DNA from: Ascoidea asiatica
Taxonomy: Eukaryota; Ascomycota; Saccharomycetes; Ascoideales; Ascoideaceae
Direction of reading: 5' to 3'
DNA: 64,000 bases
NCBI GenBank assembly: GCA_001600695.1
Contig: BCKQ01000002.1
Coordinates: 1,933,340 to 1,997,339, forward strand
Below, piece by piece: positions 21,198 through 31,984 of the stretch. The translations under genes were made by a program, and so were the position numbers. The notes under the pieces were generated by a model. The model was not told the DNA's origin and did not search any database. It was given only the letters and a program-made list of their open reading frames with translations. Each line of letters begins with the position of its first letter. Position 1 is the first letter of the stretch.

Positions 21198-22673
21198 TTA
21201 TACAAAAGCTAATCTTTTAATAATCATATGTAAACATTTTGCAACAAAAATAAAATAAATAATTAAAATTAAAATAAAAGCAGAAGTAAAAAGAAAATTA
21301 TATTTTGGATTAATTTTTTGTTTAAGTATATCAGAAATACCAATAATTAAAACAAAAATAAATTCATAAATTAAGAAAAAAAAAGTAATTAATAAAGCAT
21401 CTTTTGTTGAAGATCTTAATTGAAAATTTTTAAATTTTAACTTATTTGTAAAACCTCTATGAATTGGAATTTTATTATAAGATAAATTAACAATTTTTAA
21501 ATTTTTTAAATTTTTTATATTTTTAATTTTTTTAATTGAATTATTATTTAAATTTAATTTTTTTAAATTTATTAAAAAACTTAATTCTATTGACATTAAA
21601 TTAATTGAATTAAAACTTAAATCTAAGAAAATTAAATTTTTTAAAAATTTTAAATTTTTAATTTCTTTAATAAAATTATATGATAAATTTAATTTTTTTA
21701 AATTAATTAAATTATTTAAATTTTCTATAATTAATAATTGATTTTTAGATAAATCTAAAAAAATTAAATTTTTTAAAAATTTTAAATTTTCAATTTTTTT
21801 TATAAGATTATTTGATAATTTTAAAAATTTTAAATTATTAAAAAGATTAAAATTTAATGGAATTTTAATTAAATTACATGAATTTAAATTTAAATATTTT
21901 AAATTTAATAAATAATTAAAATTATTAAAATTTTTAAAATTATAAATTAAATCAATTGAAGATTGATTATTATTATTATTATTATTATCATTTGAAGGAG
22001 GAGGTAATAAATTATTTTTATATAAATTTAAATAATTTAAATTTATACAAAATTTTAAAAATTTTAAATCTTGATAATTAAAATTATTTTTTGATAAATT
22101 TAAAAATTTTAAATTATACCAAAATTTTAAATTAAAATTTATTATTGAATTTAAATTTAAATTTGAAATATTATAAGAACATGAATTTAAATTTAAAAAT
22201 TTTAAATTTTTTTTTGAATTTAAATATAATAATAAAATTAAATTTGGAGATAATTTTAATGGAAAATATGAAAAATTATTAAAAAATTGAATTGAGATTA
22301 AATTTAAACAAAATGGAGTTGAAATATTATCAATTATTGATAATATATTATTATTTATAATATTATTATTAAATGGAATTATAAATAAGAATTTAGTATA
22401 AATTTTAAAAAAATGAATAAATTTTTTAATTTTAAAAAATTGAATTAATTTTTGATTTAATTTTATATAATTTTTAAATTTTTTTTTATTTAATTCATTA
22501 ATAATTAAAATACTTTTAAAATTTGTTGATAATATAATTTTTTTAAATAATTTTTTATATGATTTTTTAATAATTATTAAATTATTTGATAAAGTTAATA
22601 ACCAAACTTTATCAAATGGTAAATAATTTATAATTTTTTCAATAATTTGAGGTGATAAATGATTATTTAACAT
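21198..22673 (-). CDS. Leucine-rich-repeat protein with F-box-like start and C-terminal membrane helices
   Basis: A 491-residue protein I cannot assign to a known orthologue. The N-terminus (LSPQIIEKIINYLPFDKVWLLTLS) resembles an F-box: Pro, then Ile/Leu-rich helices. Residues of about 130-400 form around ten leucine-rich repeats of the N-x-L/I type (LNLSYNFIKEIKNLKFLKNL, LDLSKNQLLIIENL). Unusually for an F-box protein, the last 75 residues hold two hydrophobic helices (LITFFFLIYEFIFVLIIGI and FTSAFILILIIYFIFVAK), so the protein is probably anchored in a membrane. Composition is extreme: Asn, Leu, Ile, Lys and Phe dominate. Function is unknown. A cytosolic LRR surface displayed from a membrane is the most direct reading. 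Confidence 0.7.
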   Translation of the reverse strand: MLNNHLSPQIIEKIINYLPFDKVWLLTLSNNLIIIKKSYKKLFKKIILSTNFKSILIINELNKKKFKNYIKLNQKLIQFFKIKKFIHFFKIYTKFLFIIPFNNNIINNNILSIIDNISTPFCLNLISIQFFNNFSYFPLKLSPNLILLLYLNSKKNLKFLNLNSCSYNISNLNLNSIINFNLKFWYNLKFLNLSKNNFNYQDLKFLKFCINLNYLNLYKNNLLPPPSNDNNNNNNNQSSIDLIYNFKNFNNFNYLLNLKYLNLNSCNLIKIPLNFNLFNNLKFLKLSNNLIKKIENLKFLKNLIFLDLSKNQLLIIENLNNLINLKKLNLSYNFIKEIKNLKFLKNLIFLDLSFNSINLMSIELSFLINLKKLNLNNNSIKKIKNIKNLKNLKIVNLSYNKIPIHRGFTNKLKFKNFQLRSSTKDALLITFFFLIYEFIFVLIIGISDILKQKINPKYNFLFTSAFILILIIYFIFVAKCLHMIIKRLAFV

Positions 22674-23379
22674 TATGTATAATGAATATTTTTTTTTTTA
22701 AAATTAGAATTTAAAAATATCTTTTATTTTTAACAATTTTTTAATTGAATTCTTTAAATGATCAATTGATATATTGTTTTACTGTTTGATTCAAGACTTC
22801 ATCTTTTAAGAATAAGTGAATGAATGAATCAATGAATGAATGAAGTGTTGTTTGTTGTTTTTGTGTTGGATAAATTGAGGTTCTTTTGAAGACTGAGAGA
22901 AGAGTTCAGTTCTTGAGATGAATAAGATCATTGTGCATAGATAAAGAGTGTTTTGTTCTTGATTTCTTCTTGATTTCTTCTTCATTTCTTCTTGATTTCT
23001 TCTTTTGTGATTGATGTGTGTGAGTGAAGATTGTTTCCATTGTGGTGTTTGAATGTGTATTTATTAAACATTGAACCATTCAATTTATTGTCCATTGTTT
23101 ATATCTTCTTTCTTTGTTTATTTCTTTGTTTATATCTTTGTTTATATCTTTGTTTATATCTTCTTTTTTTGTTCTTTGTTCTTTGAATGCGGTAATTGAA
23201 CATCCGTTGTCAGGAAGTTGATCGGGAGAACTAATCCGCCCACGTGAATATTTAAACTTAAAGACCAATTATACGGTACTTCTTATTTCATTTCAATTAT
23301 TATATTAATATATTATTATAATATATTATTATAAAGTATATAAAGTAATATTATAGTAATATTATAGTAATATTATAAA
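22674..23379. other. Intergenic region with TTTGTTTATATC repeats
   Basis: Upstream region of the LRR gene. It contains short tandem repeats at 22965-23005 (TTCTTCTTGATT-like) and 23090-23165 (TTTGTTTATATC). A CACGTG E-box lies at 23241-23246 in a GC-richer spot. The minus-strand frame over 23080-23268 is a repeat-derived shadow. Confidence 0.5.
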
Positions 23380-23891
23380 TTAATCTTCATTTGAACCAAA
23401 ACTGATAGCATCAATGAAACCACCTTTTCTAGCAGTGATTTGAACTAATTTACCATTTAAATCAATTTCATGTTCAATACCACCATTATCATTACCAAAA
23501 TAAATTGATTCATTATTTTTATTTGTAAAAAATTTAATTGCATCAACATAATCACCAGATCTTAAAATAATTTTATTAATATATTCATTATCATCAAGAT
23601 CTAATTCAAATTCACCTTTTTCACCATTATTATTACCAATTAATTGATTATGATCATCATCTTCATAAATTAATTCAATTCCATTAATAAATTCTTCATA
23701 ATAAACATTAATTTGTTTTAAATCATCATTAATTTCAATAGATTGTTCATCTCCACCTTCTCCACCATATTCAATCTAACATATAAAAAAAAAAAGAATG
23801 TTAATATAAATTAAGTTATATTACTAAAGATAACTTTAATAACTTATATATATAACTTATATATATAACTTACTGTTTGTAAATCAACCAT
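23380..23891 (-). CDS. Jacalin-like lectin, stand-alone, one intron
   Basis: Exon 1 is 23891-23874 (MVDLQT). A 98-bp intron, 23873-23776, has donor GTAAGT, branch TATTAAC and acceptor TTAG. Exon 2 is 23775-23380. The spliced protein is 137 residues with no signal peptide. It is one jacalin-like beta-prism domain: IEYGGEGGDEQSIEI at the start, INVYYEEFINGIELIYED, the central DYVDAIKFF, and the GG loop and closing strands ITARKGGFIDAISFGSNED. Such lectins bind mannose or galactose glycans. Without a signal peptide it is probably cytosolic or released by other routes. A jacalin domain also ends the enzyme at 16371-17678, but the two domains are clearly divergent. The intron is well supported by all three signals and by the frame. 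Confidence 0.85.
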
Positions 23892-25135
23892 TGTTTTAAG
23901 ATTATAAATTTGTTATTTAATATAATTAGTAATTCAGTTTATACTTATTACTTTTATATAATTGTTAATTTATTCAATAACCTCAAAAGATGAATAAATC
24001 TCTCTTTATTTATACCATTTCTTTACATTATCAATTATAATCATTTGATAAATGAATATATGAATAAGTTGAATTGAATTGAATTAAATATTAATAATCT
24101 AAGACATTTAATATAATATATTAGAAAGTATTGGATTTTGAATAAATTGGAAAACCAAGATTTTGATATTTGATATAAAACACCAAAGCCACGAAATTTA
24201 ACGAATTAACTTGTTTGTTACTTGTTTGTTACTTGTTTGTTAACTTGTTTAATAACTTGTTTAATAACTACTTCATTGACCACTTCATTGACCACTTCAT
24301 TAATCTTCTCGTCTTTTACACGTTTTGAAGTCGATGATTGAAAAAAGACTCCGGCGTTTCTTCACTTTCCTCACTTCTTCACTTTCTTCACTTCTTCAAC
24401 GCCACCGCCACCGCCATTTCCGCAACACTCTCAACAGAACAAAGAACACAAACACAAACACAAAGAAGAAGAAGAAGAATTAAACAAGAAGTTCTTCAGT
24501 TCTTCATTCTTCATTCTTCAACCATTGCAGTTGAAATGACTCTGAGAAGGATCAACAGACAAGAATCAAGACAAGAAAGTAAAGTTCACACTGTTCAAGT
24601 CTGTTTAGACTCTACAATTAAAAACCATTGTTTAAGTACTGTGATACAGTAAGAGAATCGTCAAATATATAAAATAAAATAAAGTAATAAAGTAAAGTAA
24701 TAAAGTAATAAAATGTATCCTGTCATCAGCATTTGAATTCATCGCCTTAATCTAATAAAACACTTCGAATACCAAACTTCCTATCGGGGATATTATATAA
24801 TATATTATAAAATATAATTTAATCTGGGAAATTAAAATATCAATCTTTTGAATGATATTATGGCAATGTAATTTAGTAAATACTCAAATTCCATCGTGGC
24901 AAATATTTCCTGTACTTTTTGATTAATTAAAAGAAAAATAATTAATATAAAATAAAACAAGTGAGAAATTGCTGTTTTTATATTAAATTTAAATTTAAAT
25001 TTAAATTTGAATTTGAAATTATTCTCGGAAGGGTAACTTCATTCACACACTTTTTCAACCTTTTTAATGAAATAATTTGTTTATTTTTTAAGGGTTATTT
25101 ATAACAATTTAATTTATTAATTTATTATAAATCAT
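23892..25135. other. Intergenic region with a GC-richer patch
   Basis: Promoter of the lectin gene and 3' flank of the next gene. Short tandem repeats occur at 24215-24260 (ACTTGTTTGTT) and 24268-24300 (TTCATTGACCAC). The 104-codon plus frame at 24338-24652 is low-complexity and Arg/Ser-rich, with no recognisable domain. At 24985-25012 there is an AAATTT repeat. Confidence 0.5.
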
Positions 25136-26026
25136 TTATTCAATTCTTCTTGGAATATAATGTGGAATTTCAGGATAAACTTTACTCCAAGTTTTATTTA
25201 AATAATTTGTTAAAATAGCTTTTTTTAAATAAAAATTTTTATTAACTAATTTTTTTTTATTATCTTCATAATAATATAATAATTTAAAATTTTTTATTTC
25301 ATTTTTATTCTTTATTCTTTTATAATAATATTGTAATTCATCTGATTCATAAAAATGTTCTAATAATCCTTTTCTAAAGATTTGTATACCTTTATCTTCA
25401 CTTTCATCTTCACTTTCTTTTACTTTTTCTTTTTCTTTTTCTTTTTCTTTTTCTTTTTTAATTATTGATTCTAATATATTAAATTCAAATCCTCCAATTT
25501 GTGGAATTTCTTCCGTTAATTTTGAAAGTTGATTAAAATTTTCTTTTTCCATTATTGGTATTCTTTCATTATTTGGATTTAATGGTGATGGTAATTTTAA
25601 TGATATAATATTTAATATTCTTTTATAATTAAAATTCTTATTATTATTATTATTATTATTAATAATATTAATATTATATTTTGATTGACTTAAATCAATT
25701 TCAATAACATTTAAATTACTTTTTCCATTTTTTCTTTTTTTATATTTATTTGAATCATTTTTTCTTAATTTTATAAAATCTTTTAAAATTTTAATTGACA
25801 TTGAAAAATTATATTTTAAAATTTTAAATAAAAATATTGGATATCTATAAATTATAATATGTAAAAAAATTTCTTCAACTAAATTTTCAACTCCTTCTCT
25901 AAATATTATTTCTCCATCTTTTTTATCTAATAAATCCATCCAATATATTCTTCTACTTCCTTGATTTATACTTCTATTTATTATTCTAAATCTATCTTCA
26001 TTTTCTTCATTTTCTTCATTCTCCAT
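25136..26026 (-). CDS. Hypothetical protein, 296 aa, Lys/Asn-rich
   Basis: I do not recognise this protein. It starts MENEENEENEDRFRIINRSI, has a hydrophobic segment near residues 50-75 (GVENLVEEIFLHIIIYRY then PIFLFKILKY) and ends PHYIPRRIE. The segment G-x2-x-L-x-E-x-F followed by a hydrophobic stretch faintly recalls the C-terminal part of OPA3-type mitochondrial proteins, but the match is too weak to name it. The middle is low-complexity, with an Asn run and a (KE)n run encoded by TTTTTC repeats. Coding status is supported by the length of the frame and by repeated amino acids that respect the frame. Confidence 0.55.
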   Translation of the reverse strand: MENEENEENEDRFRIINRSINQGSRRIYWMDLLDKKDGEIIFREGVENLVEEIFLHIIIYRYPIFLFKILKYNFSMSIKILKDFIKLRKNDSNKYKKRKNGKSNLNVIEIDLSQSKYNINIINNNNNNNKNFNYKRILNIISLKLPSPLNPNNERIPIMEKENFNQLSKLTEEIPQIGGFEFNILESIIKKEKEKEKEKEKVKESEDESEDKGIQIFRKGLLEHFYESDELQYYYKRIKNKNEIKNFKLLYYYEDNKKKLVNKNFYLKKAILTNYLNKTWSKVYPEIPHYIPRRIE

Positions 26027-26731
26027 TTTTTTTTTTTAATAAAATATAGAATCCATGAATTTTAATTATAATTTTGAGATTTTTTTTACTTAAAATATTA
26101 AAATACCTATAAAGAAAGATAAAATGTTCTAATAAAATTAAATTTTTGATTAAATTTATTGACTTATTATTGTTATTAGTTCTTATGTTACAGTTTTTAT
26201 TTTCTTTATTAAATTTGGAGCGCAAAGCTAGCTCAGACGTTTGAATGTCAAAAACGGCAACTATATGTCGGTTAAAAGCCATTGGAGGCGTCTTCATGCA
26301 CCAAAAATTCCAGATTCTATTTTATGCAGTCCAAAGCGGGTCTGCTTTTTAATTTAATAGGAATTACTCTTAAAAATTAAAAAAGAATTTTCAAATAAAT
26401 TTCTTTGATAATAATTAATTTCAATTGTTTTAAATATTATATTTACAACTTCTTTTAAATTCAATTAAAACAAGATATACATCAATGATTTCATTTTATA
26501 ATATAAAATATAAATAGGCATATGCATTAAGAAACTTAAAATTTGAAAAAATAAAAATAAAAATAAAAATAAAAATAAATAAACCACAAAAAAGAGCAGA
26601 GAAAATAAAAAAATAACAAAGCACAAAATCAAAATCAACATCAAAATCAAAATCAAAATCAAAAAAAAAAAACTTTTAATTAGACAACCACAAAATTAAA
26701 ACACAATTCAAATTCATAAAATCAAAATAAT
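26027..26731. other. Intergenic region between two minus-strand genes
   Basis: A GC-richer stretch at 26210-26340 is followed by AAATAAA and AATCAAA simple repeats at 26545-26690. The minus frame at 26016-26297 has no recognisable content. No gene is supported. Confidence 0.5.
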
Positions 26732-28231
26732 TCAAACTTTGCATATTTTAAATCCAGCACATGCAATTCTGGAAAGACATAAGGAAAAAGTACATACTAT
26801 ACTAACTACTGCTGCAAATATAACTAAATTTGAATATCCATTAGAAGTTCCTGAATTTCCAATTATAGCTCCTCCAATTGGTAATCCAATTAATCCTCCA
26901 AAACTAGAAACACTATATGCTGTACCATATCTTTTACCAAAATCTTTTGTATTACTTATTTGTCCACAACATGATGCTCCTAAACTTAATACTGCTCCTC
27001 CAAAAAATCCCCATAAACCTGAAAAAACATATAAACAATTTAAATTTGATCCAAATGGTAACCAAATTATAAAAATTAATATTGATGAAAAAAAGGAAAC
27101 AATACTTAAAACATTAAATCTACCAAATTTATCTGCATAATATCCTGGTATAAATCTACCTGGAATTCCAGTTAAATTTATAATTGTAATTAAAAGTAAA
27201 CTTTTTGAATCTGATATTCCTTTTGCAACTGCATATGATGAAATATATGATAAAACAAGAAATGTATATAATTGAATAAAAAATAATCCTAATACAAAAA
27301 ATGAATATCTTGCTTCTTTAAAATACGTAAAGTTAAAACTACCTTTAAATATATCTTTAATAATTTCTGAATAAAATTTTAATTTCTTTTTAGATTCAAT
27401 ATTTGAAGTTTTAACTTTTCTTGGTAATCTATCTTTCATTAAAATTGTAGATAAAGTTTGAGTAAATAATAAAATAAATCCTAAAATTCTCATTGACCAT
27501 GTAAAACCAACTTTTGGATATAAATATCTTAATAATAATGGAATTAATCCACCTCCAAGAGATGCTCCAGAAGTTGCAGCTGCAATTGCTAAAGCTCTAT
27601 TTTTTGAAAACCAATGAGAAATTACACTTACATTTGTAGTAAATGTTAAAGAATTTCCAATTCCATTTAATATACCAAAACATAAAATAAATTGATAATA
27701 TTTTGTACAATTTCCTAAAGCAAAAAAAGATCCACTCATCATTATAGTTCCTGAAATCATTGGAAATTTAGAACCTTTTGTATCAAACATATATCCTGCA
27801 ATATTACTTAATGCAGAAAATAAAAATGAATATATTGAAAAAATCCAAGAAATATCTGATGTAGAATATTCAGTTAAAATATTATATTGAATATAAGATT
27901 GTATTGATCCATATGAATTTGATATACCACCAGAAGTGATTAATCCAATAAAAGCTCCAAGTACAACAATCCATGCTCTTAAACCTCCATCTGGAAAATC
28001 TAATCCACCATCAAGATCATTTTTAATAACAATTTCATTTTTTTCAAAATTATCACTTGGAATAACATTTAAAGTAGATTCAGAAGAATTTGATTCAAGA
28101 TCAATTATTTTTTTTGGTTCTTCTTCTTTATTTGAAAATTTTTTTTCAATAGAATTATTTAAATCAGTTAAAGTCTTAACTGAATTTTGAGATTTTTTGA
28201 AATGAGATAAAAAAGGTCTTGAATTTAACAT
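26732..28231 (-). CDS. MFS transporter of the monocarboxylate/riboflavin type (MCH family)
   Basis: A protein of 499 residues if it starts at the ATG at 28231. The frame is open further upstream, but without an ATG. A hydrophilic N-terminus leads to the family signature FPDGGLRAWIVVLGAF, then about twelve membrane helices with the MFS loop motifs RALAIAAATSGASLGGGLIP and GRFIPGYYADKFGRFNV. This belongs to the fungal MCH/ESBP6 branch of the monocarboxylate-porter family. In S. cerevisiae Mch5 carries riboflavin, and no monocarboxylate transport has been shown for the Mch proteins. Substrate cannot be read from sequence. A close paralogue lies at 37416-39017 on the same strand. The C-terminus (ISRIACAGFKICKV) is nearly identical in both. 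Confidence 0.88.
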   Translation of the reverse strand: MLNSRPFLSHFKKSQNSVKTLTDLNNSIEKKFSNKEEEPKKIIDLESNSSESTLNVIPSDNFEKNEIVIKNDLDGGLDFPDGGLRAWIVVLGAFIGLITSGGISNSYGSIQSYIQYNILTEYSTSDISWIFSIYSFLFSALSNIAGYMFDTKGSKFPMISGTIMMSGSFFALGNCTKYYQFILCFGILNGIGNSLTFTTNVSVISHWFSKNRALAIAAATSGASLGGGLIPLLLRYLYPKVGFTWSMRILGFILLFTQTLSTILMKDRLPRKVKTSNIESKKKLKFYSEIIKDIFKGSFNFTYFKEARYSFFVLGLFFIQLYTFLVLSYISSYAVAKGISDSKSLLLITIINLTGIPGRFIPGYYADKFGRFNVLSIVSFFSSILIFIIWLPFGSNLNCLYVFSGLWGFFGGAVLSLGASCCGQISNTKDFGKRYGTAYSVSSFGGLIGLPIGGAIIGNSGTSNGYSNLVIFAAVVSIVCTFSLCLSRIACAGFKICKV

Positions 28232-30057
28232 TTGAATTATATTTAATTGTATTAATACTTTTATTTTTTTTAATACTTTTAAAAATTTATAAAAAACTTT
28301 TATCTGAAATTTATGAATAAAATTCAATCATTTTTATATAAATTCGTTAATATGGGGAGTTCAAAAAACCAGAAGTAAGAAATATCTCTTTCAGTAGTTC
28401 AAAATTAGTATTATAACTAACATTGTTGATGCTAAGGTAGTATAAAGACACTCTAGAAAATTTTTCAGAGAAATCACTTGAATTGTAATGAACTATAATT
28501 AGCGAAAGAAAAATTTCTTTTTTATAAAAATTGCTACAGTTAACTCTGCTTTGTTTTATTTGACAAAAGTTTTCGATTCTTAGAAACGTTTTCATATTTT
28601 CTCATGAATTGTTCTGGATTGAATCAAAAAAATAAGTCGAGGTTATTCTTTCAAAAGAAAATTTGAATCACGCAGTCAATTGAAAAAAACAACTCCAATA
28701 ATGAAATCTGTCAAATATTCTTCAAATTCTCTTTCAATTAAAGTTCGGATAAATTATAAAAAATTGAATTGATTTGGAAATAAAATAAAGCAACTAATAG
28801 AAGAATTTAAGAACAAAATTCGACTAAATTAGAATTGTACCATTGTTTTAGTTATTTTTAGGAAATAGAACCCCGTCAAGAGCATTATTTTTCGAAAAAA
28901 AAAGTATAAACGGAACCTTAATCTTTCTTATTTCTTCTTAACCAGTACCCATAAAATTTTTTATAGCTGTCACTTATTAAATATCGAGAATTTCGACAAT
29001 ATTGAAATTCTTTCATTCTTTTACACACCTTCATTTTAATGACCAAGTATTAAAATATTTTTTCTGCTTTAATAATAGAATTAAGCAATAATGAATGATT
29101 CAATGAAATGACTCTTTCCTATAAATAGACATAACACTTTAGAATCATTCAAAACTTCAAATAATCATGAATCCACAAAAAAATATTTCATTCCATTTAA
29201 CAGCACTTAACACCCGAAGGACAATATTTTTAAAAATATTTCTCGACTGTTAAACCATCCAGAGTTATCTTTTTTTTTTCAAAAAAAAATTATTTGAAAG
29301 TACTCCTATTTCCGCCTAAGTATACTGAAATTAAATTAGAAAAATCAACATAGTCGCTCCACTAGTAGCTGTACTAAGGAATGTACATTAATAAATTCTG
29401 GAAGATAGGATCACACAATTGCAAAAACATTCAATAATCTTTGACATTTCCAACAGACATAGTTTATGAATAAAATTAGCGATGAACAATGAACTATGAA
29501 TTTGAACAATGTTAATAGCAGAATCGAATAAATATGCTGGGGTCTTGCAGCGCAATTTATGCGCAATTTTTTAAATGCAACTAGCTGCAACAGGAGCACT
29601 ATGTTGTCAAGCTCAAAAATAGCTAAAGAACACTCCAAATCGAAACGCGCTTGCTTCAAAAAAGATCCCCAAAACTGGTCTCCGTCTGGAATTTTGAAGT
29701 TTTTCCTGAAATTTTTTGACGGAAAAACTGAAAATATTGGAAAATCTGAAAAAGCACAATCGGAAAAACTTCTTGGAGCCAGGTGCACATGACTATCTTC
29801 GGGATCTGAGAAAGGGAGAAATGTGGGGGTGAGAATAAGAATCAAAAATCAACAATAACTTAATATCGTTAGTGTAGAAAAGTACCAAATTTTTGAATTT
29901 GAATAGACCTTAGCTTTCTTTTATTCGAATTGCCAAATATACCATCAATCACTCACATAAAAACTTTGGAAACATTTGTTCATGGATTTTCCTAATCTAA
30001 TACTCATCATCTATTAAAAAACTTCAAGGAAGAAGCTCAATTGGTCGTTTTTTAACA
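28232..30057. other. Long divergent promoter region
   Basis: Contains the 5' flank of the MCH-like gene, with TATATAAA near 28335-28342, and that of the PDI-like gene. A GC-richer patch at 29540-29830 carries one copy of the composite motif described separately (29682-29661). No reading frame here has recognisable content. Confidence 0.5.
29661..29682 (-). promoter_or_regulatory. Copy of the GAGACCA-N5-NNGG-N-TCTTY composite motif
   Basis: On the minus strand GAGACCA, five bases, GGGG, A, TCTTT. It lies 376 bp upstream of the PDI-like gene, and the spacing is identical to the copies near 39643, 45184, 51902 and 51938. Confidence 0.4.
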
Positions 30058-31365
30058 ATGAAATTATTCAACTTTTTTCTGATTTTAATATCAATTCTTC
30101 TATATTTAAATATATGCTCATCAAAGATATTAAATTCAGGTGTAATTGAAGTTGATGAATCCAATTTTGAGGATATAATAAATCAAAAGGGTAAAATATC
30201 TTTAATAAATTTTTATTCTCAATCTTGTATACATTGTTCAAAATTAAAACCAAAATTTCATTTTTTACCAAAATTATATAAAAATGATAATGATAAATTT
30301 CAAATTATTCAAATAAATGCTCCAAAAAATAAAAAATTTATTAAAAGATATGATTTAAATAAATATCCAACTTTAAAATTAATTTTAAATGATGGTTCAA
30401 TAATTTCAAATTTCAATGGTCCAAGAACTTTAAATCATTTGATAGATTATATTAAAGATAATATTGGAATTTTTCCAAAATGGCCTGAATCAAATGTGAA
30501 AGATTTAATTTTAAATGAAAATGATAATATTTTATTTGATTTTTTTACAAATTTAATCAATGAAATTAATATAAATGAAAATTTTACTCTTGATATAAAT
30601 AATCAAAATAATTTTTTCAAACTTTTATTAAATGAAAATATTAACAATCATAAATCTATCTTAATTTCATTTATAACTCCTTGGTTAAGTGATTGGCATG
30701 AAAGAACTTCATTTTATGAAGAAATTGCAACTGAATATATTAAAAAAAATAACAATAGAAATATTATATTTATTAAAGTTGATTCAACTTTACCCGAAAA
30801 TAAAAATTTAATTTCTTTATTCAAAATTAATAAATTTCCAGCCTTGATTTATTTTCAATCCAAATATCCAAATGAAATTTCAGCTTCTAATACTATTGGA
30901 AACAAGTTTTTTAATTCATTAAATTTTATCAAATATCATATTTTTGATCATTTCTTATATAATGATTCAACTAAAATTAATAGTTCAAATGATCAAATTA
31001 ATAATTCTAATTCCAATTCAATAAACCCTTGGCTAGATTTAACATTCAAACTTTTCACTTTAGATGATTTTCAGGAAGGAAGAATGTCAAAAGATGTTAT
31101 AAAATCTATTGTTGATAATAAGTTCAATGATTTGAAAAAAAATTTCAAGTTTCTTGATTTTTTTGATATTTCAAAAAATAATGAATTACAAAAAGAAATT
31201 GAAAATGATATTTTTATCAAAAATAAACCAACTAAAAAAAAAGGTTTTACTGTTCAACAAGGTTCTTTTAATAATTTCCAGGAAGAAAATGAAGAAGAAG
31301 AAGAAGAAGAAGAAGAAAATAATGATGATGATGATGAATATTTTAAAAAATTAAGAGAATTTTAA
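30058..31365 (+). CDS. ER thioredoxin-fold protein, protein disulphide isomerase-like
   Basis: A 435-residue protein. A signal peptide (FFLILISILLYLNICSSK) is followed by a thioredoxin domain with active site Cys57-Ile-His-Cys60 (NFYSQSCIHCSKLKPKF) and the cis-Pro strand YDLNKYPTLKLIL. A second thioredoxin-like domain at about 190-315 keeps the fold (ISFITPWLSDWH, FKINKFPALIYFQSK) but lacks a CxxC, as in the redox-inactive domains of PDIs. The protein ends in an acidic Glu/Asp run and KKLREF rather than HDEL. Resemblance is to the MPD/EPS1 group, which forms or exchanges disulphides in secretory proteins. How it would be retained in the ER is unclear, because no HDEL or membrane helix is seen. 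Confidence 0.82.
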   Translation: MKLFNFFLILISILLYLNICSSKILNSGVIEVDESNFEDIINQKGKISLINFYSQSCIHCSKLKPKFHFLPKLYKNDNDKFQIIQINAPKNKKFIKRYDLNKYPTLKLILNDGSIISNFNGPRTLNHLIDYIKDNIGIFPKWPESNVKDLILNENDNILFDFFTNLINEININENFTLDINNQNNFFKLLLNENINNHKSILISFITPWLSDWHERTSFYEEIATEYIKKNNNRNIIFIKVDSTLPENKNLISLFKINKFPALIYFQSKYPNEISASNTIGNKFFNSLNFIKYHIFDHFLYNDSTKINSSNDQINNSNSNSINPWLDLTFKLFTLDDFQEGRMSKDVIKSIVDNKFNDLKKNFKFLDFFDISKNNELQKEIENDIFIKNKPTKKKGFTVQQGSFNNFQEENEEEEEEEEENNDDDDEYFKKLREF

Positions 31366-31840
31366 TCATAAATTAAATAACTTATATTGTTAATATAATT
31401 TGTATTATGTGAGTGTACATATTTCATTAGATATAAATTTTTAAACGTACTTGTAGAAATTTCATATTTTGATTTATTATAGAATTGACTCAGATCGGTT
31501 AATAGTTGAATTTGAAACTTTCTACAAATAGTACATTGAAAATAAAATAGAATACTTTTTTATTTAATTAACTTTATTATCCATATCCATATCTATATCC
31601 ATATCTATATTAATTTGAATTGGAATCTGTGTGTGAAAATTGTATTTCAAATTTAAACTTGAACCTGATATCATGAAACTTTACAAAATCTTTTATATTC
31701 TTAATAAAATTATGTTTGAATACAATATCAAAGTAAATGATTATTAATATGATTACTTTAAGAAGCCTTTTTATCTACTAATGAGTACATATACATTCAT
31801 CAAATAGGCTTTTTTTTTTTTTTTGGGAATTATTTGCTAC
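31366..31840. other. Intergenic region
   Basis: AT-rich, with a CCATATCTATAT microsatellite near 31580-31610 and a long T run near 31810. Nothing else is supported. Confidence 0.4.
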
Positions 31841-31975
31841 TTATTGAGGAGTTTCTTCTGGTTTATTTGTTTCAATAATACATTGAACCAAATGTCGATT
31901 TTGATTCTGAGATATTATAGGAATATTATTGATATTATTTTCAGTATTACTATTTGAATTGATGGAACCATTTTT
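31841..31975 (-). pseudogene. 3' remnant of an unidentified gene at the edge of the inverted duplication
   Basis: A frame of 44 codons plus stop (NGSINSNSNTENNINNIPII ... ETNKPEETPQ) has the Asn/Ser-rich, protein-like composition of genes in this window, but a TGA lies directly upstream and no ATG precedes it. It ends about 10 bp from where homology to the other duplication arm begins (about 31985). The simplest reading is the tail of a minus-strand gene truncated when the duplicated segment was inserted. It could also be chance. Confidence 0.3.
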
Positions 31976-31984
31976 TCACTTCTA

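Noticed and set aside
24338-24652. 104-codon plus-strand frame, Arg/Ser/Thr-rich
   Set aside because: Low complexity arising from CTTCA and ACAAAC repeats. No domain, and composition unlike the AT-rich genes around it.
26016-26297. 93-codon minus frame upstream of the 296-residue hypothetical gene, as a possible first exon
   Set aside because: No splice signals joining it to the main frame, and no recognisable sequence.
28232-28327. Upstream extension of the MCH-like transporter frame by 32 codons
   Set aside because: The extension begins with TTG, not ATG. The first in-frame ATG is at 28231.
29411-29845. 144-codon minus frame in a GC-richer intergenic patch
   Set aside because: No recognisable domain or conserved pattern. 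The patch also carries a regulatory motif, so promoter DNA is more likely.
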